NCBI GenBank assembly: GCA_009869945.1
Contig: WIXG01000753.1
Span: 1-23,081 of the forward strand
DNA from: Mesaphorura yosii
Taxonomy: Eukaryota; Arthropoda; Collembola; Poduromorpha; Tullbergiidae
Direction: 5' to 3'
DNA length: 23,081 bases
Part shown: positions 1 through 13,560 of the stretch, piece by piece
Layout: each line of letters opens with the position of its first letter
Numbering within the stretch: the first letter of the stretch is position 1
Notes under the pieces: generated by a model
What the model was told of the DNA's origin: nothing
Seen by the model: only the letters and a program-made list of their open reading frames with translations
The model's database searches: none
Position numbers and translations under genes: made by a program

Positions 1-1
1 C

Positions 2-190
2 GTTGAGACTCAGCCCTTGACTGGAGGATTCGTCCTGATGGTTGGACGAATTCTCTTTTATTTTGCCAAATTTTTTCTAAGTTCCACGCCGGAAAATCGG
101 CGGGACCTATGTAGCAAACTCAGAGAGCCCTGGAAAACTCCCAAAATCGTCAACTATGAGTTTCTGAATGACTTGTGCAGTCTGAATTAA
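2..190 (+). pseudogene. Partial membrane-protein reading frame at left edge, possibly the C-terminal part of a gustatory-receptor-like protein
   Basis: An open frame of 62 codons enters from outside the window and ends at TAA (188-190). It carries one hydrophobic segment (GGFVLMVGRILFYFAKFFL), then a charged stretch (PENRRDLCSKLREPWK), then YEFLNDLCSLN. Arthropod gustatory receptors show this order near the C-terminus: a membrane segment, a short cytoplasmic loop with basic and acidic residues, then an FLxxL-type stretch before the last helix. The TYhhhhhQF signature expected in the last exon was not found downstream. The frame could be an exon of an intact gene, a remnant, or unrelated. The receptor assignment is inference from topology and weak resemblance only. 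Confidence 0.25.
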
Positions 191-466
191 AATTCATATC
201 ACTGAACTGCGGGAGGAAAATATCAATTCCCGTGCTGGCTTTAACTTTATTTTTTCTAAAATATCTACGTCTTATCAGTCATCTCATGATATAGTAAACA
301 TCACTCAATGCACATGATGGAGGCGTTCCAGACAAACAACCTCGTTCCCTCTGTGGGATTCTAGATGGATAATGAGCCCATTTTTTCAAGGTCCAATATT
401 TGGAATCAAGGGTATTTGCATTAGCAATGTTGCTCTCGTGCGATATTAACTAAAAATCATTTGTAG

Positions 467-613
<147 letters not shown>

Positions 614-1069
614 AATGTTGATGTTCGTGAAATGAATTGATGTATGTGCAGTGAAAGTGATCATCACTGCCTATCGTGAAACACTTTCCATTGCTGTAAT
701 GTGGCTGTGGGTATTGAAGAGGATTGGACGTTGGATTTCACTGCAATTAGAAATAAAACTTAGAAGGGTTTAATTCGAGCATACATAATTTCTTCGAAGT
801 TTGCGGTATAATTCGGCCAGTAAATTATATATTGAAGTGAGAGTGACCCGAAGTTGTCTCTAAACCATAAATCCTTCATTTCACGAACATTAATTCACTT
901 CAACGAACTTGTCCCACTGCAAAACACGAAGACCGATTTCTTTTATGCTGGACAATATCGCAAATGCACGAGTGATACCAGTCAGCAATATTTACACCAT
1001 ACTATCTAACCTCCGAGGGAGTTTTTGCGAGTTTGCACATCACCCAAGAAACGAGAGGTCAAAGTCGGG
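614..1069. other. Intergenic stretch without a recognisable gene; contains a 16-nt inverted repeat pair
   Basis: No coding frame here resembles a known protein. The only structure noticed is a perfect 16-nt inverted repeat (621-636 against 875-890, ATGTTCGTGAAATGAA and its reverse complement) enclosing 238 nt. The plus-strand open frame from 909 to 1430 has no family resemblance and overlaps a hydrophobic minus-strand frame, so it is not called as a gene. Confidence 0.4.
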
Positions 1070-1652
1070 TCACACGCCATCTTTGGTCACCATGTTATAT
1101 GATGACCCCATACAATCGCCTTCCTCAACCATACTCCCTTTGACATTATTGTACAACACGGTCGATGCTTTCGTGTCCCTCCTTTGCGAGATTCCGGGAA
1201 TAACGATCCACAGAAAGAAGACTGTCCCAATAGTATCGCTTGGAAAAAACAATTGTTTCTGTGTGAATTATTGCACATTCATATCTATCTTCACTTGGTC
1301 TACTATTTTCTTGGTATGCTCTGCGGGACTAGCGAATAAATTATTTGATTGGCTTCTGGACCTTGTCGAAGCAACCCTGATTTGTTCAACGGTTTTCTTG
1401 AGCGTAAAATTCGATTTGAACAGAAGTTGAAACATCAACGCGTAGTCCATCAATATATCACGGCGCAAGGGAAAGAGTCGACGCCCTGGCTTTCCGCGTG
1501 TCGGTGGCTACATATGCGAGCAACATCAGGATCATGCAGACAAGGACTTCCGCCGCAGTCAACACATCGATTAATTTCAATGGCGTGCTACGTACCACGC
1601 CACCAATTAACGATTCAGGGGCCAGATTTATTTCAATCAAGCAAAGTAGCAT
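1070..1652 (-). pseudogene. Stop-interrupted membrane-protein-like frame, unrecognised
   Basis: Minus-strand frames give a hydrophobic segment (VLTAAEVLVCMILMLLAYVA, from the frame at 1652-1458). A second frame (1468-1268) has a basic region, and after one in-frame TAA it continues with another hydrophobic segment (TIGTVFFLWIVIPGI, within 1252-1070). The last two pieces share a reading frame and are separated only by a stop and a few codons, which suggests one decayed or intron-containing protein with at least two membrane helices. No family motif was recognised. It could be a chemoreceptor remnant like the neighbouring plus-strand pieces, or coincidental open frames. The stop-containing gap has no obvious GT-AG pair that restores the frame. 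Confidence 0.2.
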
Positions 1653-1799
1653 TGACTTGAATTGTGACTTGCATCCAATACAAGAAAGGTCACAAAAATT
1701 TCAGCCGCCACTATTCGAGGGTCACCACCCTTTTGAGCTGACGTGGATTTTGAATGTACCTCTACTGTATTGTAATCTATTTGGCTCAGTTTGACTGCC

Positions 1800-2319
1800 A
1801 TTACTGGAACGTTGTGCGCGCGTGTGCGAACTCAAAGACGATACTGACCATTCGATTGATGGAAAATATGATTTGAAATATTGAAATGATTGCCAAAAAG
1901 ATATATCATAAATAAATCCATTTGAGTGATAAAAAGCTCTAAAAGCTCATAAATGTGATTGATATTTGCATTTAATTTGAATCACCGTCAGCGACCATCA
2001 CCAGCTTAGGAACCACGTAAGCCACGAATGGTCAGACAGGTAGAAGAATTTCCATGTCGTAGGTTGGTGGTTTAACAATGCATAAGTGCACTACTGAAAT
2101 TAAATTGAACTGTGTGGTGCTAGGTTTCGATACTTCCTAAATAATTTTCAAAGCTTATACCTTCCTCTTGTCTTCAAGACGTAAGCTAGTTGGACATTGA
2201 TTACGTGAGAGGGAAGCAAAGGTCCAATTGTATAAGGCGTGTGCTGGTGGACACGAATATTCACTTTTGAAATTAAAACTGCCGTTTTATTCCTTTAAAC
2301 AACCAAGAATTTCGACCAT
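1800..2319. other. AT-rich stretch with no recognisable gene
   Basis: No frame longer than about 60 codons, no conserved motif and no RNA-gene box pattern was seen in this interval. Confidence 0.4.
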
Positions 2320-3875
2320 TTGAACAGAATTGCCTGCTCTTACCGGGCATACAAATTGAAAATAGTGAAGCACGCCATTTTCGCCATTTTAAGGTTCCTA
2401 AACACCAAAGTGCAACAATCCACTCGAAAGTACGCAATGGAGTGGACGTACTGCGTTTTCGAGTACGTATACAGGCCACTGGGCCATTCCGTTCGTGGAG
2501 CTGAGCGGGGAACAAGCCGAGTCAAGTCCAAACCGACGTTGGCAGTGCCTGGGGCCGGGTGTTGGTCTTGCTAAATGGAGGACCGTCACCATTACATCTA
2601 TTCTTTTCGCACTGGGAATTATTGCTCAATGCCTGCGCCAGCTTCTCTTCAGCCCAATCAGCAACGGCTCGGAAGAGGTTCTACACTGCTTTCAGCTTTT
2701 CTCATGCTTGACTGGTACCATTTTTCTGTACCTCTCAATTCTATATGTGGCTGTGCTGTGCTTTGCTGCGCTGCTTCGCGCGGACAAGGTGCGACGGACT
2801 TTTACCGGACTATGGACGTGGATTGACGGATGATGGCGATGCAAAAATGACTGACACGGACAAATTGTAATGAATTTTGAGATTCGACTTTTATTTTGAC
2901 TTTCGACAACTATTCGCAGACGCTTGACTCGATGACTCTGACTCTGGCTACACCTTACGACTGACTGACCGACTCCCTTCTCTTTCTCGCTGCTTCGCCT
3001 TCTTTTCGGACTCTGACATTAACTTGGACTTTGTTTGAATAAAATTAAAAGCATGCAGCGTGATCATGCTACAATTCATTGCCTGTGTCAAGGGGAAGAC
3101 TTGTCCAGATCGTTCAACATCGCGACGGGGTTGTTTGAAATGTTTCATGCTGAGCTCATTTTCGGCCTGCCAGGTCGTCCAGTTTTGCATTTCTAATTTC
3201 CTCGATTTCCCAATTCACAGAGGAGTAGTACATGATAAGCACGAATTCAGACCGGCCCGAAGATTTCTACTGCGTCCTGTTTCTCATACTTACTTACTTT
3301 GGGAAGGAAAACTCCTGGGCCATGGGCCCAATTGGTAAATAGTGTTATTGCGGACAGCGTATTTGCCAAGTAATGTAGTGAGTTAGTTAATTAAATATGG
3401 CCACATCATGTTTAACTGAGGTGACGGATGATGATTGACTTACTGATTATTGAATACTGATCAGCAAAAATTCATCGTCAGTCAGTCACAATCGCAAAAT
3501 GATTTTACAGTGTCATGCATTGCTCGGATGGAGGGAGATTGTCAAGGTTCTCATTTTCGCGGTCTCGGCGACCCTCTCACTTGACCGCTGGCTAGTGATT
3601 AATTTCATTTCTCCACTTTTCCGCGGGAGAAGAAGTTTAAATTGACAACGATCCGAGCTCTACTACGTTCGTCGACGTTGGACAATGTGTGCACGAAGCT
3701 GTTCGATGTTTTCAGTGACGTAAGACAAAAATATAACCCCTTTTGATTTTCTGATCCGTGAATGATAAACTTAAACCGAACTTTTTCTATACAGACCTAG
3801 GAGAAGTTTAGACTGGTGACCGCAATCGCCTCAACGTTCCTCATGTTCTGCACTGTGCATCCATTTGTGCCCTGC
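2320..3875 (+). pseudogene. Scattered exons of a multi-pass membrane protein, possibly a degraded gustatory-receptor-like gene
   Basis: Several plus-strand pieces each encode membrane-helix-like sequence in the same direction. At 2495-2833 there are two helices (TVTITSILFALGIIAQCL and LTGTIFLYLSILYVAVLCFA), followed by RADKVRRTFTGLW. At 3499-3645 a 48-codon frame has WREIVKVLIFAVSATLSLD. At 3630-3719 is KKFKLTTIRALLRSS followed by TLDNVCTKLFDVFSD. That piece ends at a GT donor (3720) whose phase fits an AG acceptor before 3801; exon 3801-3875 then encodes RLVTAIASTFLMFCTVHPF and ends at a GTATGT donor. The seven-helix, short-loop layout and the LDNVCTKLFDV type stretch recall arthropod gustatory receptors. 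Stops between pieces, no clear initiator and no C-terminal signature argue for decay. The family call is inference. Confidence 0.3.
2880..3035. repeat. Low-complexity tract rich in GACT/GACTC words
   Basis: The words GACT, GACTC and GACTGACTGAC recur many times between 2880 and 3035, for example CTTGACTCGATGACTCTGAC and ACGACTGACTGACCGACTCC. It is an imperfect simple-sequence tract, not a strict tandem array. It lies in the gap between the candidate membrane-protein pieces. Confidence 0.5.
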
Positions 3876-5664
3876 GTATGTAAAATAAAACGAATAAAAG
3901 TAATTAATTAAGACTGCGGTGGCATCAGCTGTGAAGCAATTCATTAAAACATTAATTGGTTCTAATTAATCCGATGGCTACATTCAATTACGAACACAGC
4001 AGCGGCACGCGTGATGAAAAGGTGTGTACTTGAATGAACCAGTCAACCTGTAAATGGTTTCATGCACTAATAAACAGGAACAACTCTCATGAATTACTTT
4101 AATTAGCTTCGTCAATTTATGACAATAAATTGTTGTATAAAAATGAAATTCCTTTTGACAATACTGTGCTGATTAATTGACTGCATGTGGTGCGTAGAAC
4201 CGCAAGAAGAGTGCTGGACGCATCACGCAACTTTTGATATTGTCACACTGCCGAAAACATATACCACATGCGTAGCAAAACGACCACATTGCCAACATTC
4301 TCACCGGCCAGGGTTCAGTTGCTTGATTCAGATCTTGGTGACTAGTTAATGCTCCCCGAACTCGATATTGTATCAGAATTTGTGTTTATGCATACAATCT
4401 GACTAAGTGAGAAGACAAGGCAGTCGGTCCGGAGACCTATCGTCTTATGTAACAAAGCGTTGTTTTTAACAGTATCAACTATTGTGCCAAGTTAAGCTTA
4501 TTGCCAAATTGCGGATACCATTACATCTTGTGAGACTGTGCACGAATATCTTGCTCGACTGGTTTAATAAATCAAGTAGCCAACAATAGTAAATTTCCAT
4601 ATCATCCTGCGAGCATTGAGGACCAACGCGAAATCACAAAACTAATGGTGTAGTGCACACAACAGAGAGCAATAGCTTAAGATTATCACCATTCGTCAAT
4701 GCCAATGCCAATCGTATGCACATTCCAGTCTTTGTCCGTTGAAACATTACGAGTTTGATTTCGAAGCGGTTTCAGCCTATTAGGCATTCTACAATACCAA
4801 ATGAGGATAGTAGCATCAAAAATTTACTGCAAAAAATTACTTTATATTCGCCTATCGCCTGTTTTGTGTCTTTATTCTATCCATGTCCATCCAAGCAACC
4901 CCAACCCTCTGCTTGAATGAAACAAGCGATGCGTGTGCAAAAAGTGTGAATAAGTCAACCCGTACTTGAATCGCATTTACGTTGTCGAGAACAGTCGCTG
5001 CTTGAGAAACGGAGCCAGAGCATGATCAAAAGTTTAGTCTGTGTACTTTAATTGCGTGTCTTAAGTTATCACTGTAATCAAGTTAGCATTCAGTGCAATT
5101 TTCAGGATTCACATTTCTTATATAAACAACATCACTTTCATTTAATTATTACTGGGTTGCGTTTTAGTCCATGGCTCAAAGCCATACGATGCGACTGAAA
5201 GATTGTAAACACGAGCCTCATCGTTTTCCTTCGTATTTGCAGTCCAATAACTTTGCTCTACTTTGCAATGTTTTCACTCGCGTGTTTAGGCTTTTAAGCA
5301 GAATCTAATTAAGTGATTGTGCCATTAACTCTTGCACTTGAAGAGAAGATAACAGGGGTTTCAATTTCTTCAAAGGGTTTAATTCTCATTCACTCGTCAA
5401 CCAAAGTGTTTACGTGAGTGTAGCGTGCTGTGGTCTGCGTGTGAATGTTTAAGTTTGAGACATGTGATTATAGTGCGGTGGTTTGTTGTGGAGAGTAGGT
5501 CACGGTCACGGAGAAATCGGTGATTACGCCAACGCCTGTACGGGAGCGTCACTTCAATATGAGCCTGGCTAGACGTACTGGTAAAGATATTCGATAATTG
5601 ATAGAACTTCACCCTGAAATACCAAGGCCCAAGAGGAATTCAAGGCAGTCGCCAGTTGCGCACG
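3876..5664. other. Long gene-free interval upstream of Nox5
   Basis: About 1.8 kb of AT-rich sequence with stops in all frames. The only open frame (5612-5397, minus, 71 codons) has no family resemblance. The 3' part presumably holds the Nox5 promoter and 5' UTR, but no TATA box or start site could be fixed. Nothing repetitive beyond short TTAATTAA-like words was seen. Confidence 0.4.
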
Positions 5665-8600
5665 ATGGAGTTTATTTCTCAACTCGGCGTCTCAGAGTAA
5701 GTGAAACGTACTTCGAAACCGTATCGGGAATCCGGTCGTAGCATATTAGAAAAGTAGAAGTAACAGTCGTACCTTCTCTCACTTCCTTAACTTCGAAAGG
5801 GTTTCAACTAGAAAAGTTTTAGCGACAGTATCACTATCAGTATCACTTACAATACTATGGATGGATTTACTTTCCAATCTCCATCAGTTTTCGCTGCCAG
5901 CGTGAGACTTTCAATATTTCTGCGCTTTACTGTGTTCCGGCTTTGTGCGTGGTCGCCGCGTGGGATTGCTTACAAAATTGCTTAATGCTTTTGATGCCTA
6001 GTAGCTTCACAAATGTCCCTACGCACTTTTGTATTTGTGGTATCTCGACGGTTCTGATTCTTATTGTGCTTATATCTAACTTTTAGTGGAGCGAATCGAT
6101 TGACAGAAGAGAATATTGCATATTTGCAAACTCAATTCAAAAAGCACGCCGGCGAAGGAAATGAAATCAGTAAAGCGGAGTTTCATAAAGTTATTAAAAC
6201 CAAAAATGTGAGTCACCGAGGAAGACTTTCGAAGGGCAGGTTAACTCTAATTCGATTGTGAAACTTCCAGCAATTTTTCACGGACCGAGTATTTGACATT
6301 TTTGACGAGGACAAGTCGGGCTCAATTTCCCTCGAGGAGTATGTGCAGACCGTCCAGAAGTTGGCTGGAAATGAAGCGGAAGACAAAATTCAATTCCTTT
6401 TCAAAGTTTATGACGCTGATGGGAATGGGGTAATTCAAGAAAGTGAACTGGAGCAAGTGATGAGGGCAAATATGGAGGAGAATGGCATGGAGTTCAGCCA
6501 AGAACAAATTCGTAAGAGCATTTCGATTCATTTCAGGAGCCCCAAGCCAAAAGGGGATCTATATTTAACACGTGCATTTTTAACAGATGCTTTGACCTCC
6601 AATTTGTTTTGTGATGCTGACGTTGACCAGGGCGGTACGCTTACCTACGAGGAACTGAAAGGACAGCTGGAAAAGTACCCAGGCCTTCTTGAAAATCTTG
6701 CGTCAAGGTAAATAGAATCATTTGAATCATGACGCATGGTAATAGATTGTAAATGTTTAAACTGAGATGATTTTTTTATTCAGCATTGAACGATGGCTTG
6801 TTCCGGAAAAACCGAAAGAGAAGCCAAAACTTCCTATTTTGGTGGCTCTAAAGTCGAAAATACCCCACCAACTTTCGTGGCACTACGTCAAGAATAATTA
6901 CTTATTTTTGGGGTGGCTGGGCATAATATTACTTATCACCGTCACGTTATTTGCACAGCGTGTGGTAGAATTTCATGGTGCCAATCCCAATGCGACGACG
7001 TGGCTGGTGATCGCCAGGGGCTGTGGTAAGATTTTAGTTTCTTTATCTCAGGATCTGTGTGTACGAGGGCGTGAAGGTGATTGCGTCTAATTTCTCTAAA
7101 AAAATTTCATTGCAGGCCAGAGTCTTAATTTCGTGTGTGCTCTAATTGCTGTCACCATGCTTCGCAAAACGTTGACATTTCTGCGATCACATGGTGGAGC
7201 AGATTACATTCCCATCGATCAAAGCGTCTTCTTCCATCAGTTCTGTGGTTGGCTGATTTTCATACTTGGACTTGTGCACACTGTGACTCACCTCGTGAAT
7301 ATAGGTTCGTTTTCGTGTCTGGCCCTTAAAATTTAGGAATTTCAGGATCATTATCCAGCTTTCTTCTCAGAGGTTGGATTTCGGAAGAACCCTCAAATAA
7401 ATACAAACGGATTTTCCTACATCGAGTATCTGTTCGCCCCTCATGCAACAAATTCTTCACCCAAGTTGGGCCTGATTCCTGGATACGCGTTCAACTCTGG
7501 CGTGATTCTGTACTTGATGATCTCGGCAATGGTGGTCTGTTCTCAGCCCTTCATTCGTCGTGGTGGATATTTTCAAGTGTTTTATTGGACGCATCTTATG
7601 TACTTTGGAGTTTGGACTTTGCTGATCATACATGCTCCGAACTTTTGGAAATGGTTCTTGCTACCAGGTGTCATTTTCCTTTTTGAAAAGGTTTGCTCCA
7701 CACTCTTTTTCCAGATTACAAAGAGTCATGAATCAGGACATTTCGTTGACCAATGGCTTTTTGCAGTTGTATGGTGTGTATTCACGACGAGTTGGGGGTA
7801 CTGGAAAATCGTACATCAAAGCAGGCATTATTTTGCCTTCGAAGGTAACGCATTTGGTGATAAACCGACCTTCTGGATTTGCGTACCACCCCGGAGACTA
7901 TGTCTTTATCAAGATTCCACACATTGCAAAGTTTGAGTACCACCCTTTCACAATTAGCAGTAGCCCAGAACAGAAAGGTAGCGAACTGGTCGTAACTGGA
8001 GAGGAGAAATCACACACAATGCTAATAGAAACGCTTGCTTGAAAATCCAGATGACATCTGGCTGCATATCCGGGCTGTTGGAGAATGGACACAACAATTA
8101 TACAAGTATTTCTGCAATGAACGAAATTATCAGACAATATTTTCTCAAAAGGACGCAAAGATTGAAATTAGTCCGGCTGAGGAAAGGTGAGCCACTTTTC
8201 GATTTTGCTAATTGCTCTTTCTCCGAACAATTTCTTAAAGGAGACCAAAAATTGTAATTTAGCGATGAGTCTCTGAAGCCGAAGGATGACTCTGTTTCAA
8301 CCAATGTCAGCTCCATCGAAGAGTCTTTTGTCGCTGTGGAACACAAGAGATCATTGGAGGTGAGTTGGAACATGCCGGGCATTGATGGAGTTAAACCTTT
8401 TGATTATTGTGCCTTCCAGATTTTTATTGACGGCCCTCACGGAGCCCCATCAAGCCACATATTCAGAGCCGAGCACGCGGTCTTAATTGGAACTGGTATT
8501 GGAATCACTCCTTTCGCATCCATTCTTCAAAGCATAATGCGACGGTATTGGATGTCAAGAAATACGTGCCCAAATTGTGGGCACCAGTGGGCCGGGGAGT

Positions 8601-9376
8601 TGCCAGAATCTGTCATGAACTTACAAAAGGTGAGGAACGGAGTCGCGTACAAAAGAAACTGCAGTGCTGTGAGGTCCCATTTCACTTCGAAATTAAAATG
8701 ACGAACGCTTTACGCTGTTCAGGTGGACTTCTTTTGGATAAACCGGGAGCAAAGGTGTTTCGAATGGTTCGTTCAAATGCTGGCCGAATTGGAAAGGGAG
8801 CAAGCTGAAAAGGGAGGCGTAATGGAGAGATTTTTGGATATGCACATGTACATTACTTCGGCTTTGAAGAAGACAGATATGAAAGCCGTGGGTCTTCAAC
8901 TGGCAATGGATTTACTGTACAAAAAGGTAAGATTATTAACTGAATTAAATTATAGGCTGGACTGATTTGCTTGAGTTCCAGCTGAGATGAGTACTTGCGC
9001 ATTGTGTTGCTAGGAAAAACGAGACCTCATCACGGGTTTAAAAGTGCGTACGAAGGCAGGGCGTCCAGACTTTAAAGAAGTAAGTCAAAGAGCTCAATCG
9101 AAATCGAAGAATGAAACCGTTCTCGTTTATTCAATCTTAATAGTTTACAATAATATGCATATTACAAATACTCAAATATTTTGTTTGTACTATTTGTGTT
9201 GCCTATCATAGGACTTACTCCAACTTGCATTTTAAATCTTGCAGATATTCGAAAACCTCAGGAGTCAAAACAAGGGGAAAGTCACGGTGTTCTTCTGCGG
9301 AGCTCCCCAAATGGCAAAATCATTGAAAGTTCTTTGTGACGATTTCGACTTCACATTTCGAAAGGAATGCTTCTAA
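5665..9376 (+). CDS. Nox5: NADPH oxidase 5 (EF-hand, calcium-regulated superoxide-producing oxidase), complete, 14 exons
   Basis: Exons 5665-5696, 6087-6207, 6271-6511, 6587-6707, 6784-7025, 7116-7294, 7346-7690, 7767-7977, 8051-8186, 8263-8359, 8420-8629, 8723-8926, 9014-9079 and 9245-9376 join in phase to 778 aa; human NOX5 is about 740-765. The protein moves electrons from NADPH through FAD and two hemes across the membrane to O2, giving superoxide. Canonical EF-hand loops lie near residues 63-74, 99-110 and 143-154; a degenerate first hand precedes them. Heme-ligand His pairs are 293/307 and 395/408, with the 14 and 13 spacing usual for Nox enzymes. FAD motif HPFTISS is at 486-492, NADPH motifs GTGIGITP at 599-606 and VFFCGAP at 750-756, with CPNCGH between. 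The start ATG at 5665 is chosen because it reaches exon 2 in phase. EF-hands imply Ca2+ control without p47/p67 subunits. The exon 6/7 junction (51-nt intron) is the least certain. Confidence 0.95.
6512..6586 (+). other. Nox5 intron 3: 75 nt, divisible by three and free of stops
   Basis: The segment begins GTAAGA and ends AACAG. Removing it joins EQI to ALTSNLF between the second and third EF-hands, as in the family. Left in, it would add 25 codons with no stop. It is called an intron because the inserted residues have no counterpart in NOX5 and the splice sites are good. Confidence 0.85.
8360..8419 (+). other. Nox5 intron 10: 60 nt, divisible by three and free of stops
   Basis: The segment begins GTGAGT and ends TTCCAG. 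Splicing joins the variable loop ending RSLE to IFIDGPHG, the conserved start of the NADPH-binding half. Retention would add 20 codons in frame without a stop. Confidence 0.8.
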
Positions 9377-9479
9377 TTCAACTTGTTCTCTTAAAAAAAC
9401 CGAAGTGTATTTTTATAATGTTACGTCAATCTGTTTTCGCGATTACTGCCATATCTTACCTAACATAAAAAGTTAGCTA

Positions 9480-9485
9480 AATAAA
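9480..9485 (+). terminator. Candidate polyadenylation signal AATAAA for Nox5
   Basis: A canonical AATAAA lies about 105 nt after the Nox5 stop codon. It is the first such hexamer on the plus strand after the gene, giving a short 3' UTR. Confidence 0.65.
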
Positions 9486-10251
9486 TTTCTATTATCTGTT
9501 ATTGAGGTAAATCCGCCAAGACCCCCAACTAACCTGGTGTCACGAAGCTTTCTCTCTTCCTTTCATATCCAACTTCGCAGGCAAATTGTACGTCAGCAGC
9601 TATTGAAAAGAATGGAGCGCACTTAGAAAAACAAGCGAGGATCTTTCGTAGAGGTCAGTAATCTACCCAGTGCTGATGTTTCCAACTTCTTGCTTGTCAT
9701 CCATTTTGCTTCCCTGACGTCACCAACAGTCAGGATGATGCCCTTGACTTCACCTCGTCGTCCTCCTTCTCCTTGGTTTCATGTTCCATCCATCCTACAG
9801 GAGCTGCAAAAGGACAAATGTTGTTAGTGCACTGTTCTTGAATATTTATAGACTTCAACCTTCTGAACATGTCCGTACCTTCTAGATAGCCTCGCCACTG
9901 CCAAGTTGATCGAGGTTAATTTGAAGAGTTTCCATTTTTTTTGCTGGTTTTTAATTTTTAAATTTTTACTGTGTTGTTATTTTTTTCTGGTTTTGTTAAT
10001 TTTTGTAGTTTTTTTGGCTCCATAAAATTAAAAGTGTTGTTGAAATTGGAAAAGTCCTAACTTAAACAGTAAATACAAATGGTTTTGTTCCCGCAGTTGA
10101 AGGATGGTGCTTTTTAACCTGAATACCTGAAAATTTTCAAGAAAATGCGTATTAGTTTCAGTCTTCAGCACTTTGAAACCCAGCTACTTAGTCTGGCAAA
10201 GCAAAGTATTCACCTTGACAGAAACTCATAAGATGCGTAAGTATGCAATAA
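9486..10251 (-). other. Convergent gap, probably containing the poly(A) polymerase 3' UTR
   Basis: Nothing clearly coding lies between the two convergent stop codons. A T-rich run on the plus strand (about 9928-10020) makes an A-rich stretch on the minus strand, with a variant ATTAAA signal on the minus strand at 9950-9955. An AG acceptor before 9794 (minus) opens a short frame that could be an alternative last exon of the polymerase gene (see findings). Confidence 0.4.
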
Positions 10252-13088
<2,837 letters not shown>

Positions 13089-13341
13089 TGAAAGTTCCAG
13101 CCTGCAAAAAGTCATCAAGATTTGTTAAACTTCCTAAGTCTACTGTTGATTGAATTAATGGGCAGGCGGGTTATCTTTACTTCGATGTCTATCACGTTAA
13201 ATAAATTATTCGTGCACTGGTTAAGTGATGGGAACTTGGGAAGTCGGTTGGATCAGCATTTTCAGGTCATTGTAATGGGTCACATTTGATGGAAGTTTCT
13301 ATTTCGTTCAGTCATTGTCTAAATGACGACTTGGGACTCAC

Positions 13342-13560
13342 CCAATCCGGCGTCTTGCCTTCAACAAAATATTCTGGTAAACAAGAATATGTGCCCAAAT
13401 TATGTTACAATCGACAGAACTTACCAACAGTTTAAGTGAACTTTTTCGATGTATTGTCCTTGTCAGTGTCCCGCTGCCAATTGTCAATACCCGTTCAAGT
13501 CTCCCAGTCGAGATGAAAGAAAAGAACGCACCGCTTACATTATACAACTAAGTTCCACAC
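13342..13560 (-). other. Probable 5' untranslated exons of the poly(A) polymerase gene
   Basis: Two upstream exons are suggested by splice sites. One ends at 13425 before a GTAAGT donor. A 32-nt exon (13373-13342) has a TTTACCAG acceptor and a GTGAGT donor, and would splice to the acceptor at 13101. The frame is open through them but has no ATG, so they are taken as noncoding. The 5' limit near 13560 is a guess and no core promoter element was fixed. Confidence 0.45.

Noticed and set aside
909..1430. 173-codon plus-strand open frame, the longest single frame in the left region
   Set aside because: No recognisable domain and no helix or motif pattern; it overlaps a more structured minus-strand frame. 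Left uncalled.
7295..7345. Alternative donor at GTTCGT (7304) for Nox5 exon 6
   Set aside because: It leaves the downstream exon out of phase. The GTGAAT donor at 7295 keeps the frame with the acceptor at 7345.
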